A DNA stretch of 64,000 nucleotides from Eurosta solidaginis (taxonomy: Eukaryota > Arthropoda > Insecta > Diptera > Tephritidae), in the NCBI RefSeq assembly GCF_040869045.1, contig NC_090319.1:388755601-388819600 (forward strand). Direction: 5' to 3'. Positions 34,056 to 45,155 of this stretch are shown in pieces. The notes under the pieces are model-generated. The model saw nothing but the letters and a program-made list of their open reading frames with translations, made no database searches and was not told where the DNA came from. The translations under genes were made by a program, and so were the position numbers. Every line of letters begins with the position of its first letter. Positions within the stretch are counted from its first letter, which is position 1.

Positions 34056-34409
34056 TTTTTCTTTCAATGCAAGAAGCTAAAGTGAATATTTTTTTTCATT
34101 ATTCTCTTTTTTGAAACAAAATATCCATGAATGTTATTTTTATTTTTAAGATTCAATAAATAAAAAATAAAAAAATTGCTTTAAAAATGTTTTCGTACAT
34201 CAAGCGACATGGTATTACTCGCTTAACAATAACAAATAATTACAAACGCCTACCAACAATTAACTCTCTGATGGATCAGGCAATTCGGAATATATATGCT
34301 TGTGCTTCTGGCACTTGTAGCGTCCAACGGTAAACTGATAGATCTTGTTTTGGTTACTTTAAAATATTAGGTGCAGAGTTGGACTAAGCCTTAACCGGGA
34401 ACGTTAGTC
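34056..34409. other. short unrecognised stretch
   Basis: AT-rich to about 34250, then sequence that may belong to the LOA-like copy that follows. No separate feature. Confidence 0.3.
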
Positions 34410-35290
34410 CTACAAGAGAAACACTTTTCACAATATCTGGGAATCACACTAGACAGTAAATTGTTGTGAAAACTCCATGAGAGGTGACAGCGAAAATAAC
34501 TTCAATGGCACTGCATGCCTGCAAATGATGCTCGGATGCATGTGGGAGCAATCAACCTGAATTCATTATAGGTTACTTACTGCTATACAATGGAGTAACA
34601 AGCGCCCTTATGCCATATCCTACTGAAGTATTAATTAAAGTTCTTGATCACCAGTCACTGGAATTTCATAATCGCGTTGCAACTTTTTGTAGAATCGCTA
34701 AGGAATTAGACTAAGAGAGTCTGGAAACTGAGAAAAGAAGAAGTTTGACCACTGTGGTATCCTTGGCGGGCGCTCCGCTGTGAGCTTGACAACAGACATC
34801 GTTCTGATCACATGAGATTGGCAAGAACTTTTAGGGGTAATTTCACTCGAGAATGGAGCGGGCAGCCAATACGAGACCGTAATGGGTCCAAAATGTTGTG
34901 GGGTGCTGGCGAAGGCGTCTTTTCCGTTTCTTTGAGTAAGTTAGTGCCTTCCGTTGCTTCTTGCTACAAAATTCTGTGATTGGTCATTGAACATCATTGG
35001 GACAGTCAGTTTGAATCATCAATAAATAGAGATTTAAATAAAAGATTCAAAAAACGGTCATTTGAAATGGCTACTCTACCGATCTAAATAGGTCCAGAAA
35101 AAAATTATTTAGAATCACAGTTAGAATTACGGAACACTGCTGCAGCCGAGAAGGCTATGAAGAAACGGTCTCCCATTATTTCTACAAGAGTACAGCCGTA
35201 GGGAATACCAGGTACTTAATCTCAATTCCGTAGTAAGGGCAGAATCAAAACTCTAAGAGTAGAATCAAAATCTGCATAAAGAAAATCTGT
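34410..35290 (+). mobile_element. decayed LOA-like retrotransposon (RT thumb to C-terminal tail)
   Basis: Plus strand: EKHFSQYLGITLDSKLL at about 34410-34462 is the block after YADD. ALHACK and NGVTSALMPYPTEVL follow in other frames (thumb). Near 35134-35225, CCSREGYEETVSHYFYKSTA corresponds to the Cys-rich EEETIEHVLCSCPA motif of the copy at 5.15 kb. Many frameshifts and stops; RNase H is largely lost. It lies tail to tail with the minus-strand copy at 35340. Confidence 0.55.
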
Positions 35291-35339
35291 AAGTATAATG
35301 ACCTATTATGCTGGTTATTAGGTTGGAATATAAATATAG

Positions 35340-36050
35340 ATAGATTACTTAAAAACTTTTAGAGTCCTTTGTGATAGCACATGAAATAACGGCGACACCG
35401 ATTTCGTATAATCAAATGTTATAGCTGTATAGCCTCCGGATGAAGCAAATGTCAGCCACCGGAATTTCCCCCGGGGATTCGTATCTTTCTCTACTCAGGT
35501 ATTTGTGCGCCCGTCCACAGCCTTAGTGAACCCTAGCAATGTCGCTGAGCCTTTGTTATTAATAACCGGCCAGAAGGATCTCGACTCCCGGCAATAGGTT
35601 GCCTAAGCCCGAGGCCACCTTTCAAGGAGCAGATTTGAAGTGATAATCAGTGTATCAAAATCATCGCTAGAATACGCACCTAGTTCACATCTACCAGCTC
35701 AGGCTAAGATAGCTGCGTGCAAACAACCAAGGATGTCGCTATGACCGGCATCCAAATAGTTTTAATTGAAATGTAACTTGCTTCGCCCGTTAGCGATTTC
35801 ATGCACTCGCCGGCTACGCTTGACCATTAAGGGCTCTGCGCTTTGATAGCCGCCTGACTGTCCGAGTCGATGTTGAACTACCTAACACATGGCGCTCTGT
35901 ATAGCATCCCGTTCACCCTATCCTCTATGGCGGAAACTTCCTCTTGGGAGACGAGAAGTGTAAAATTGACGTGATGAACACAGACAAAGGTGCTGAGCAG
36001 CAAAAATGAGGCGATTTAAGCGCGTCCTTTCCAGCATGCCACTAAGGTCA
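35340..36050 (-). mobile_element. decayed LOA-like retrotransposon, RNase H part
   Basis: Minus strand: FNIDSDSQAAIKAQSP near 35825-35872 is an RNase H block (Asp-Ser-Gln-Ala). LDAGHSDILGCLHAAILA near 35695-35750 is the [W]xxGHxxIxGN block. Shifted frames and stops throughout. Together with 34410-35290 it forms an inverted, tail-to-tail pair. Confidence 0.55.
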
Positions 36051-38515
36051 CACTATCATTCCGATATCATAACGAGAATATATAAACTCTATATCGCAAA
36101 CATTCAAATTGATATGTTGGCATACTTAGAAAATTGATTTCTTTTTATTAAAACTTTCATAACTTTTGTTTATCATTCTATTATTATAACGGATGTTAGA
36201 AAAATATGAAAACCGACATTTGCATTCTTAATTTGTCTGCATTTTCAGTATTTATTTTTAAAAATATTAATTAAATACCAATGGATAGATTGTACGCTGC
36301 CATTTGAGAAAAGAGAGATAAACCAGATAAAATATTAAAATTTACACGTACGGTGCATTAGGATGGTTCAAAAAAATCGAAGCATTTTGTATAACAAATT
36401 CACCAAATATTAGCAGTAAATATTAATGGGAAGAATGTGCTCACCACGAGATCGCTCAGCTGATTCTGTTTTATATTTACATTAACGACAATCACCCGTT
36501 AATTTGTATGGGTGGAAATTTCAAATAAAGAAACTTTACTCTTATTTTTAGGTTGCCTAAAATCATTTATATACTGAAAAATGCAAACTACAAAGACATT
36601 TTCGAATCTAGTTGCCGGTGGACAAGTAACATACAGTTGTCCCTACAAGCGATCATGGAAAACTCCTCACATGTAGTTTAAATTGGATCTTTGGTTGGGA
36701 CTATGATTATGCCAGATATTATGGCTCTACAACTTATAGGAATGTTTGCTTCTGCGACAATATTTCGGACTAACTCCACCCTATACACTTCCTTCGAAAT
36801 AATATAAATTATGCTAGCTGCTTGCTAATTTTTGGGTGTAGCCAAAGCTCGCCGACACCATCAAGAAAAGTTCTATTTAGGATCTAAGTCGGATTCTAAG
36901 CAGAACTTCTTAACATTCTCACACATCGTGCACATCTAGAAATTGTGCCCTGCTTTTAGTATTTATATGTCGGTCGATCATTGTATATAAAATTTCGAGC
37001 TATTTTCTTTCCCTAGATTTAAATAACCCAAAAATATCGTCCGACAAGGATATTTTATATATTCTCTTATGTTCTTGTAATAAAAATACACACCTTGTCG
37101 TTCGCCAAATGTTCCCCAAAAATGCATTACCGAAGAAATTTGTTGGTGGATACGATACTGAACCATATTTTGGTTTATATCTCGGAAACGGGCTAAGATA
37201 TCCCAAAAATTTAAAGAAACGTGTTAAGGCTTTTAATATGAATTTTTGAGATCTAGGGGCTTAAAATGTATCCTAAAATTTAAGCTAGACCGCGTCTGAC
37301 GAACAAACAATTTTAAAACTGCTGATTTACGTTCGAGAGGCCAAATAAGGACCTCTCTTATTAACTTTTCTGAAATATCTTCAATATAGAGACGTCGACA
37401 TGTTAGAGTTCTATTTTATTTATAGATAATTATAATTATAAATGGATTCAAGCTAGGCTTAGTACAAGTTGTTAGCGTTAAATTTTGATAATTTTTGCTA
37501 ACGGAACTTATAATTTTTCGCATAACTATAACAAAATATATTTCATATTTTACATGAATTCGCAGATTTAACCAGTTTGCCAATTGCGGGTGCCACTTTG
37601 CAGGTCCCATTTAAAATTAATTTTTGTGGTGTAGGTTTTTATAACCTCATTGTTATTTCTCGGTAGTGATTACTTGGAGAAAAAAAAGCTGCAAAATAAG
37701 GCGCACCCTAATGCGCTACATATGTATGAAATATCGATAATATTACTTTGTTCAAGTTCTATTTTCGCTCGCATTGTTTTCTTAGTCATTTAACTGAAAT
37801 TTGTATTAGCTCCATGGAACAGCATGCTCATACAAATTGGAACATGAACCCGTTTTTCCTTTCTCAATTCATATTATGTAGTTGCAATATTTATTTATTA
37901 TGGAGATACATAGCTAATGATAACAATATGGACACTATTTGTCTTTGAAGGTTATTCTGTTACCACAAGTATACGAATATGTTTTTGTGTATTTGCATAT
38001 TGTTGTTGCGAATCCAGTTAAGTTGACTTAGCCGAGTTAATATCCAGTTATAAATTATTTCATTTTCAATTTAGTAATATATACCAACAATGGAAATGTT
38101 TGCTTAATGAAATTTCTTTGAGTTGCTAATCGACGTCCTCCAACAAGCAGTAAAAAGGAGGTCTATAATAATTAGTTATTAAAAGTGAGATGTAGCACAA
38201 TTTTGTTTGCAACAAAATTGTTGCAAAATATTATGATGACAAACCTTTGTTAATGCAAGGAACTTGCTTCTACTTAGTATACAACGCATTGTTTTGTGAA
38301 CTTTTTATGCTTTATTTTACTTGTGGCCACCGTATTGAATTTAATCAGTACAATGAAGCAAAGCTTGACAACAACAGCAGTAAAGCTATGTCTCCTTGAT
38401 TATGGCCGAGCCTCAATAAAGTTGTTCACATACATAGATGCGTTCAACGCAATCTTATGCATGATGGGTAGATTGCACGTATTTTTTGGAGAACGGCAGA
38501 TCAGACGACATTACA
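36051..38515. other. non-coding stretch, no gene recognised
   Basis: 2.4 kb without a coding motif. 36980-37400 has a style (ATATCTCGGAAACGGGCTAAG) seen in fly dispersed elements, but no second copy is in the window. 37620-38300 is AT-rich. Confidence 0.35.
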
Positions 38516-38945
38516 CTGACAGAAAAAGTCTGGTATAATCAACCAAAATACGGGTCAATTCAACAGAAATTTCTCTCAACTTTTATCCATCGGAACAAGA
38601 TGTTGTATCAACTGCGCACAAATCGTTGATTCGTAATTGACCGTTTTAGTAGTCAAATAAACAAAAAAAGTTGTTTCATTATACTTTATCCATAGTTTTG
38701 TTAAATTAACAATTATTACTGTCGCCCTAAGATACCAATCAAAACTGTTAATATGAAAGGGATTTCTGTTCATTGGAAATAACCAGCGTAAACTGTTAAA
38801 TTAACAGTGTTTATTGTCGAAATGATACTGACAGTGAAATCTATTGAAATAACAGATACTTCTATTTTTTTTCTAGACTAATAGCGTAAACTTTTACATC
38901 AACAGAGTTTTCTGTTCATAACTATGACATTAATACCTGTGGAAA
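38516..38945 (+). repeat. CACTG-ended dispersed repeat, copy 2
   Basis: Starts CACTGACAGAAAAAGTCTGG, continues with AATCAACCAAAATACGGGTC, and has repeated palindromic TTAACAG/CTGTTAA and AACAGAAATTTCTC motifs to about 38935. Start shared with 14791; first 150 bases shared inverted with 33900-34055. No coding frame. Looks like a TIR-bearing non-autonomous DNA element. Confidence 0.55.
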
Positions 38946-39310
38946 AAATAAAAGCCGGATAAATATATTTTTAAACTTACGTAGTTTTTTTTATTTATAT
39001 AAATTACACATAATTACATTTCATTTCTAATGATTTTATTGCTACATTTAGTAATATTAATTAAAATAATAATAACTGAAATCTGAATTGAAATAAACAA
39101 AACTTGTTCCGAATCACCATCGAAAGCTTTGTACGAAAGTATGTTCCCACATATATACGTAAAATGTGAATACATAAATATGCATGTTTGCTACATATAT
39201 ACCTTAATATATAAAAACAAGTAAGGAAGGTTAAGTTCGGGTGTAACCGAACATTACATACTCAGTTGAGAGCTATGGTGACAACATAAGGGAAAATAAC
39301 CATGTAGGAA

Positions 39311-40115
39311 AATGAGCCGAGGGAAACCCTGGAATGTGTTTGTATGACATGTATATCAAATGAAAGGCATTAAAGAGTATTTTATGAGGTAGTGGGCCAT
39401 AGTTCTATAGGTGGACGCCATTTAGGGATATAGCCATAAAGGTGGATCAGGGTTGACTCTAGAATGCGTTTGTACGATATGGGTATCAAATGAAAGGTGT
39501 TAATGAGTATTTTAAAAGGGAGTAATCCTTAGTTCCATAGGTGGACGCCGTTTCGAGATACCGCCATAAAGGTGGACCAGGGGTGACTCTAGAATGCGTT
39601 TGTACGATATGGGTATCAAATGAAAGGTGGTAATGAGTATTTTAAAAGGGAGTTATCCTTAGTTCCATAGCTGGACGCAGTTTCGAGATATCGCCATAAA
39701 GGTGGACCATGGGTGACCCTAGAATTTGTTTGTACAATATGGGTATCAAAAGAAAGGTGTTAATGAGTATTTTAAAAGGGAGTAATCCTTAGTTCCATAG
39801 GTGGACGCCGTTTCGAGATATAGCCACAAAGGTGGACCAGGGGTGACCCTAGAATTTGTTTGTACAATATGGGCATCAAACGAATGGTGTTAATGAGTAT
39901 TTTTAAAGGGAGTGGGCCTTAATAGGTGGACGCCGTTTCGAAATATCGCCATAACGGTGGACCAGGGTGACTCTAGAATGTGTTTGTACGATATGGGTAT
40001 CAAATTAAAGGTATTAATGAGAGTTTTAAAAGGGAGTGGTGGTAGTTGTATATGTGAAGGCGTTTTCCAGATCGCGACCAAAATGTGGACCAGGGTGACA
40101 CAGAACATCATCTGT
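39311..40115 (+). repeat. 130-bp tandem array inside the Helentron-like element
   Basis: The landmark GGTGGACCAGGG (with GGTGGATCAGGG and other variants) occurs at 39441, 39571, 39701, 39831, 39956 and 40084: spacings 130, 130, 130, 125 and 128. Each unit also has TTTGTACGATATGGGTATCA, AAAGGTGTTAATGAG and GTTTCGAGATATCGCC. Confidence 0.85.
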
Positions 40116-40480
40116 TGGATACCGCTAATTTATTTATATATGTAATACCTGCCAAGATTTTAAGGGTTTTTTATTTCGCCCTGCGGAACTTTTTCATTTT
40201 CTGCTACTTAATATGGTAGGTGTCACAACCATTTTATAAAGTTTTTTCTAAAGTTATATTTCGCGTCAATAAAACAATCCAATTACCTTACCATGTTTCA
40301 TCCCTTTTTTCGTATTTGGTATAGAATTATGGCATTTTTTTCATTTTTCGTAATTTTCGATATCGAAAAGTGGGCGTGGTCATTGTCGGATTTCGTTCAT
40401 TTTTCATACCAAAATAAAGTGAGTTCAAGTTAGTACGTGAACTAAGTTCATTAAAGATATGCCGATTTTTGCTCAAGTTA

Positions 40481-42004
40481 TCGTGTTAACGGCCATGCGG
40501 AAGGACAGACGAACGACTGTGTATAAAAACTGGGCGTGGCATAAACCGATTTCGCCCGTTTTCACAGAAAACAGTTAACATCATAAAATATATGCCCCTA
40601 CTAAATTTCAAAAGGATTGGTTAATTTTTGTTCGACTTATGGCGTTAAAAGTATCCTAGACAAATTAAATGAAAAAGGGCGGAGCCACGCCCATTTTGAA
40701 ATTTTATTTTATTTTTGTATTTTGTTGCACCATGTCATTACTGGAGTTGAATGTTGACATAATTTACTTATATACTGTACAGATATTAAATTTTTTGTTA
40801 AAATTTTACTTTAAAAAAATTTTTTTTTTAAGTGGGCGTGGTCCTTCTCCGATTTTGCTAATTTTTATTAGGCGTACATATAGTAATAGGAGTAACGTCG
40901 CTGCCAAATTTCATCATGATATCTTCAACGACTGACAAATTACATCTTGCAAAAGTTTTAAATAACCTTCTTTTAAAAGTGGGCAGTGCCACGCCCATTG
41001 TCCAAAATTTTACTAATTTTCCATTCTGAGTCATAAATTCAGCTCATCAACCAAGCTTCGTCGCTTTATCTGTCTTTGGTAATGAATTATCGCGCTTTTT
41101 CGGTTTTACGAAATTTTCGATATCGAAAAAGTGGGCGTGGTTATAGTCCGATATTATTCATTTTAAACAGTGATCTGAGATGAGTGCTCAGGAACCTACA
41201 TACCAAATTTCATCAAGTTACTTGAAAATTTACTCAAGTTATCGTGTTAACGGCCATGCGGAAGGACAGACGGACGACTGTGTATAAAAAATGGGCGTGG
41301 CATCAACCGATTTAGCCTTTTTAACTGAAAACAGTTAACATCATAAAATCTATTCCCCTACCAAATTTCAAAAGGATTGGTTAATTTTTGTTCGACTTAT
41401 GGCGTTAAAAGTATCCTAGACCAATTAAATGAAAAAGGGCGGAGCCACGCCCATTTTGAAATTTTCTTTTATTTTTGTATTTTGTTGCACCATGTCATTA
41501 CTGGAGTTGAATGTTGACATAATTTACTTATATACTGTAAAGATATTAAATATTTTGATAAAATTTTACTTTAAAAAAAAAATTTTTTTAAAAGTGGGCG
41601 TGGTCCTTCTCCGATTTTGCTAATTTTTATTAGACGTACATATAGTAATAGGAGTAACGTCCCTGCCAAATTTCATCATGATATCTGCAACGACTGCCAA
41701 ATTACAGCTTGCAAAATTTTTAAATTACCTTCTTTTAAAAGTGGGAGGTGCCACGCCCATTGTCCAAAATTTTACTAATTTTCTATTCTGCGTTATAAGT
41801 GCAACTCATCTACCAAGTTTCGTCGCTTTATCTGTCTTTGGTAATGAATTATCGCACTTTTTCGGTTTTACGAAATTTTCGATATCGAAAAAGTGGGCGT
41901 GGTTATAGTCCGATATCGTTCATTTTAAATAGCGATCTGAGATGGGTGCTCAGGAACCTACGTACCAAATTTCATCAAGTTACCTCAAAATTTACTCAAG
42001 TTAT
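40481..42004 (+). repeat. two ~760-bp direct repeats
   Basis: TCGTGTTAACGGCC at 40481 and 41242 and TCGTGTTAACG at 42004 mark two units of 761 and 762 bp, very similar over their whole length (GGGCGTGGCAT, AACAGTTAACATCATAAAAT, GCACCATGTCATTACTGGAG and others in both). The sequence at 40310-40480 is a diverged partial third unit. Each unit ends with TTTTCGATATCGAAAA followed by GTGGGCGTGG. Confidence 0.85.
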
Positions 42005-42185
42005 CGTGTTAACGCACGGACGGACGGACGGACGGACGGACGGACATGGCTCAATAAAATTTTTTTTCGATCCTGATTATTTTGATATATGGAAGTCTAT
42101 ATCTATCTCGATTCCTTTATATATGTACAACCAACCGTTATCCAATCAAACTTAATATACTCTGTGAGCTCTGCTCAACTGCGTA

Positions 42186-42582
42186 ATCAAATTTCCACCC
42201 ATCAATGCTCGGATTTATGTACAATAGGGTGTGATTTTCCAGTCTCACTCATTTTACGAAAATTTCAAAGTTTTTTATTTTGAGTTTTCTGAGTTTATAT
42301 ATTTTTGAGTATCATAGTCGAACGAGCAAAGGTCGCGCAATTCCGGAATTGTTGTATTTGTAATCGAATATGAAAAACAAGTTTGATGACGTATCGCTTT
42401 TGAATTTTTTCGATTTATTACATTTTTCTCATGTTTCGCTACCAGTGTTCGGAGTATTTAAAACTGTTAACTGAGTAAACGACTAAAACGGAGTAAAAAA
42501 TTTAATTTTCGGAGTATATTTTTTCTTCTTTTCTGAAAGCGAACGAACAACTAACATCAAATTGATTTGGTGGCTTGGCAAA
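42186..42582. other. unrecognised stretch
   Basis: AT-rich, between the Helentron-like end and a SINE fragment. No gene or motif recognised. Confidence 0.3.
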
Positions 42583-42690
42583 CTTTTCGATTGTGTTTTT
42601 GCCATGAAATGTATCTCAGCAAAAAAGTTATCTGCCTTATCAGATGCACATGGAGTCGGCCTAAAACGTGTAGGATGACCAATTAATGCT
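42583..42690 (+). repeat. SINE body fragment
   Basis: TTTTTGCCATGAAATGTATC, TTATCTGCCTTATCAGATGC and GGAGTCGGCCTAAAACGTGT follow the SINE body in order with substitutions and small gaps. Head and tail missing. Confidence 0.5.
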
Positions 42691-42799
42691 CCCATTAACA
42701 CACCACATTCTATCCCCCTGGATATTTAACGCGAAAAAATATTATTATTATTATTTTCGGTTTACCATACATATTTCATGCTCTTTTAATGACCTAGGG

Positions 42800-43195
42800 T
42801 TTGAAGACCGGGGCAGATTCCTGTAGGAACGACAATGGCGACCTGGTAACTGACGTACAAAGTGTGGGGGAAGACGAACCCGATACCCCGATGATTAAAA
42901 ACACTCCCCGGCATCTAAAATGGCGTGATACCCGCCGGGATGTTCAAACGTGGAGGCGAAGAGTTGGTATAAGATAAAGTATCAAAAAAAAGAGGGTCTT
43001 GCAGTAAATTTGGACAAGATGAAGTACTTGCTGTCAACGTGGCCTTCGTAGCTCACTGTTGACGGATATAAATTCGAGACTGTGAAGGATTTCGTTCATT
43101 TGGGAAGCAGCATTAAAAGCAAAAGCAATGTCGGCCTAGAAATCAAACGGAGAATAACTCTTGCCAACAAGTGCTTCTTTAGGCAGTCCACCTAG
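42800..43195 (+). pseudogene. internally deleted RTE-like element
   Basis: About 42818-42960 encodes CRNDNGDLVTDVQSV and KWRDTRRDVQTWRRRVG, the linker between endonuclease and RT in this type of element. About 43000-43190 encodes LDKMKYLLSTWPS, then YKFETVKDFVHLGSSIKSKS, EIKRRITLANKCFF, which match residues 15-75 of the frame at 43937-44650. The RT core between the two is deleted. At 43195 the sequence passes directly into the inverted Helentron-like fragment. Confidence 0.6.
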
Positions 43196-43197
43196 AG

Positions 43198-43648
43198 AAC
43201 TAAAGCCCACTCCCTTTTAAAATACTCATTAACACCTTTCGTTTGATACCCATATTGTACAAACGCATTCTAGAGTCACCCCTGGTCCACCTTTATGGCG
43301 ATATCTCGAAAAGGCGACCACCTATACAACAACCAAACTCCCTTTTAAAACCCTCATTAATACCTTTAATTTGATACCCATATCGTACAAACAAATTCTA
43401 GAGTCAACCCTGATCCACCTTTATAGCGATATTCCTAAATGGCGTCCACCTATAGAACTATGGCCCACTCCCTCATAAAATACTCTTTAGTGCCTTTCAT
43501 TTGATAGACATGTCATACAAACATATTCCAGGGTTTCCCTCGGTTCATTTTCCTACATGGTTATTTTCCCTTATGTTGTCACCATAGCTCTCAACTGAGT
43601 ATGTAATGTTCGGTTACACCCGAACTTAACCTTCCTTACTTGTTTTTT
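43198..43648 (-). mobile_element. inverted 5' fragment of the Helentron-like element
   Basis: The reverse complement begins ACAAGTAAGGAAGG (from 43645 leftward), then the GTTCGG/CCGAAC hairpin, CAGTTGAGAGCT and three 130-bp units. It corresponds to about the first 450 bp of the element at 39216. The 760-bp repeats and right end are missing. Truncation falls inside the tandem array next to the RTE fragment. Confidence 0.75.
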
Positions 43649-43880
43649 TATATGGAGGAAAATCTGAAACCAACTTCGGAGAATTCGGAATTGTCATAAA
43701 TCAGTGCGAAGTTTTCAAGGCCTCTATAACTTTTACCTCTTCAGACTAAAATTAATTGAGCTACATAACTGCATACCAAAAAACTCAGAGAACTTAAACA
43801 AAAATTCAAAATTTGTGTAAGATTTTCCCGTAACGAATTAAGGGTTGGATTGCATAGTTCCATTTACTAAATATATATAA

Positions 43881-44631
43881 GTTTTTTATTTACTTACTTA
43901 CTTACTTACTTAATTGGCGCTTAACCGTCTAAACGGTTATGGCCGTCCAACAAGGCGCGCCAGTCGCTCCTTCAATCCGCCACCAAGGGAGTTTAAATCG
44001 TTTTCCACCTGGTCCTTCCAACGGAGTGGGGGCCGCCCTCTACTTCTGCTTCCATAGGCGGGTTCCGATAGAAACACTTTCTTGGCCGGAGCATCATCTT
44101 TCATTCGCATAACATGGCCTAGCCAGCGCAGCCGCTGCGTTTTAATTCGCTGGACTATGTTGATGTCTGCGTATAGCTCGTACAGCTCATCATTAATTCT
44201 TCTTCGGTACTCGACATCGCCAACGCGTAGAGGTCCATAAATCTTCCGAAAAACTTTTCTCTCGAACACTCCCAAAGCCGCTTCATCTGCTGTTGTCATG
44301 ATCCATGCTTCTGCCCCATATAGCAGGACGGGTACGATAAGTGACTTGTAGAGTATGATTTTCGTTCGCCGAGAGAGGACTTTACTTTTCAATTGCCTAC
44401 CTAGTCCAAAGCAGCATTTATTGGCAAGATTGATTCTTCGCTGGATTTCAGTGCTGATGTTGTTGCTAATGTTGATGCTGGTTCCCAAATAAACGAAGTC
44501 TTTTACTATTTCGAAATTATGGCTGCCAACAGTAGCGTGGTTGCCAAGGCGCATATGCGCTGACTCTTTGCTCGATGACAGCAGGTACTTCGTTTTGTCC
44601 TCATTCACCATCAAACCCAGTTTTTTATTTA
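43881..44631 (-). mobile_element. 5'-truncated RTE-like non-LTR retrotransposon with target duplication
   Basis: Element 43893-44619, minus strand, between GTTTTTTATTTA at 43881-43892 and 44620-44631 (12-bp duplication). The 3' end, at the left, is a short tandem tail of AAGT units (read CTTA on the plus strand), preceded by CCGTTTAGACGGTTAAGCGCC, a small palindrome. Short-repeat tails instead of poly-A are typical of RTE-clade elements. An intact duplication and an uninterrupted frame make this the youngest-looking insertion in the window. Confidence 0.8.
43937..44619 (-). pseudogene. RTE-like reverse transcriptase, C-terminal 228 codons
   Basis: An uninterrupted frame lacking the endonuclease and the RT palm with its YADD box because of 5' truncation. 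It begins in the block LGLMVNEDKTKYLLSSSKES just after the palm. It continues with DFVYLGTSINISNNISTEIQ, ILYKSLIVPVLLYGAEAWIM, VFERKVFRKIYGPL, RIKTQRLRWLGHVMRMKDDA and RGRPPLRWKDQVENDLNSLG before the stop. The RLRWLGHVMRM block is a hallmark of the thumb/connection region of these endonuclease-RT proteins. Codons at the very start of the longer open frame (44620-44650) come from host DNA, not the element. Parallel fragments are at 16.1, 24.9, 42.8 and 53.6 kb. Confidence 0.85.
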
Positions 44632-45155
44632 AATAACGAAAATAAAGCAAACTAACTATGCCGCTGCTATTTTTCTTTTCGCTGCTGTATATCTATACAT
44701 CTAAATGGGTATGTCACACTTATTTATATATATGTGTATATATATATGTATGTATATATGTATGTCTAAATCAAATCGAGCATGCGAATTTATTTATTAA
44801 GTATAAAACTGCTACAATAATTTAAGAAACGATAACACCAACAATAACAAAAATAAAAAAAAATTCTAAGTCAACCAGTTACAATCAGTATGAAGCAAAG
44901 TAAGAAATGCAACAGGCAGTGACGGCAAACAATCGCACTTCGCATCCGCAACTGCAGTTTCGAGAGCTAACGCAAGCTCCAGAGATTGGTTTGTCGTCCG
45001 TAGTTTTGCATTAACACAACTTTAAACACAAACAGCGAATTACCATAGACCAAAGTGCGATTTTTAAATTAACTATTTTAGTTGTTGTTTAAAACTAATA
45101 TATTTTTTGCTGGTGGTAACTAATTTCGTCAGTTCATTTCTCGTAATTAAGTATA
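44632..45155. other. non-coding stretch
   Basis: TATA/ATGT microsatellite near 44720-44765 and AT-rich sequence. No gene recognised. Confidence 0.35.

Larger units (their letters stand above)
39216..42185 (+). mobile_element. large Helentron/DINE-1-like element with two tiers of tandem repeats
   Basis: Left end ACAAGTAAGGAAGG, then the hairpin GTTCGG-GTGTAA-CCGAAC (39235-39252), then CAGTTGAGAGCT. The right end has GAGCTCTGCTCAACTG at 42167-42182, an inverted counterpart of that subterminal motif. The interior has six 125-130-bp units (39311-40115), a transition, two ~760-bp direct repeats (40481-42004), a GGACGGAC run with GGACATGGCT (42015-42050), and a unique end. Subterminal inverted repeats, a 5' hairpin and a tandem core match the DINE-1/Helentron-like architecture. 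No Rep/helicase coding remains, so it is non-autonomous; the short open frames here are chance. Confidence 0.65.

Noticed and set aside
39311..42004. CRISPR array
   Set aside because: Units are directly adjacent 130-bp and 760-bp tandem copies without unique spacers, and the DNA is eukaryotic.
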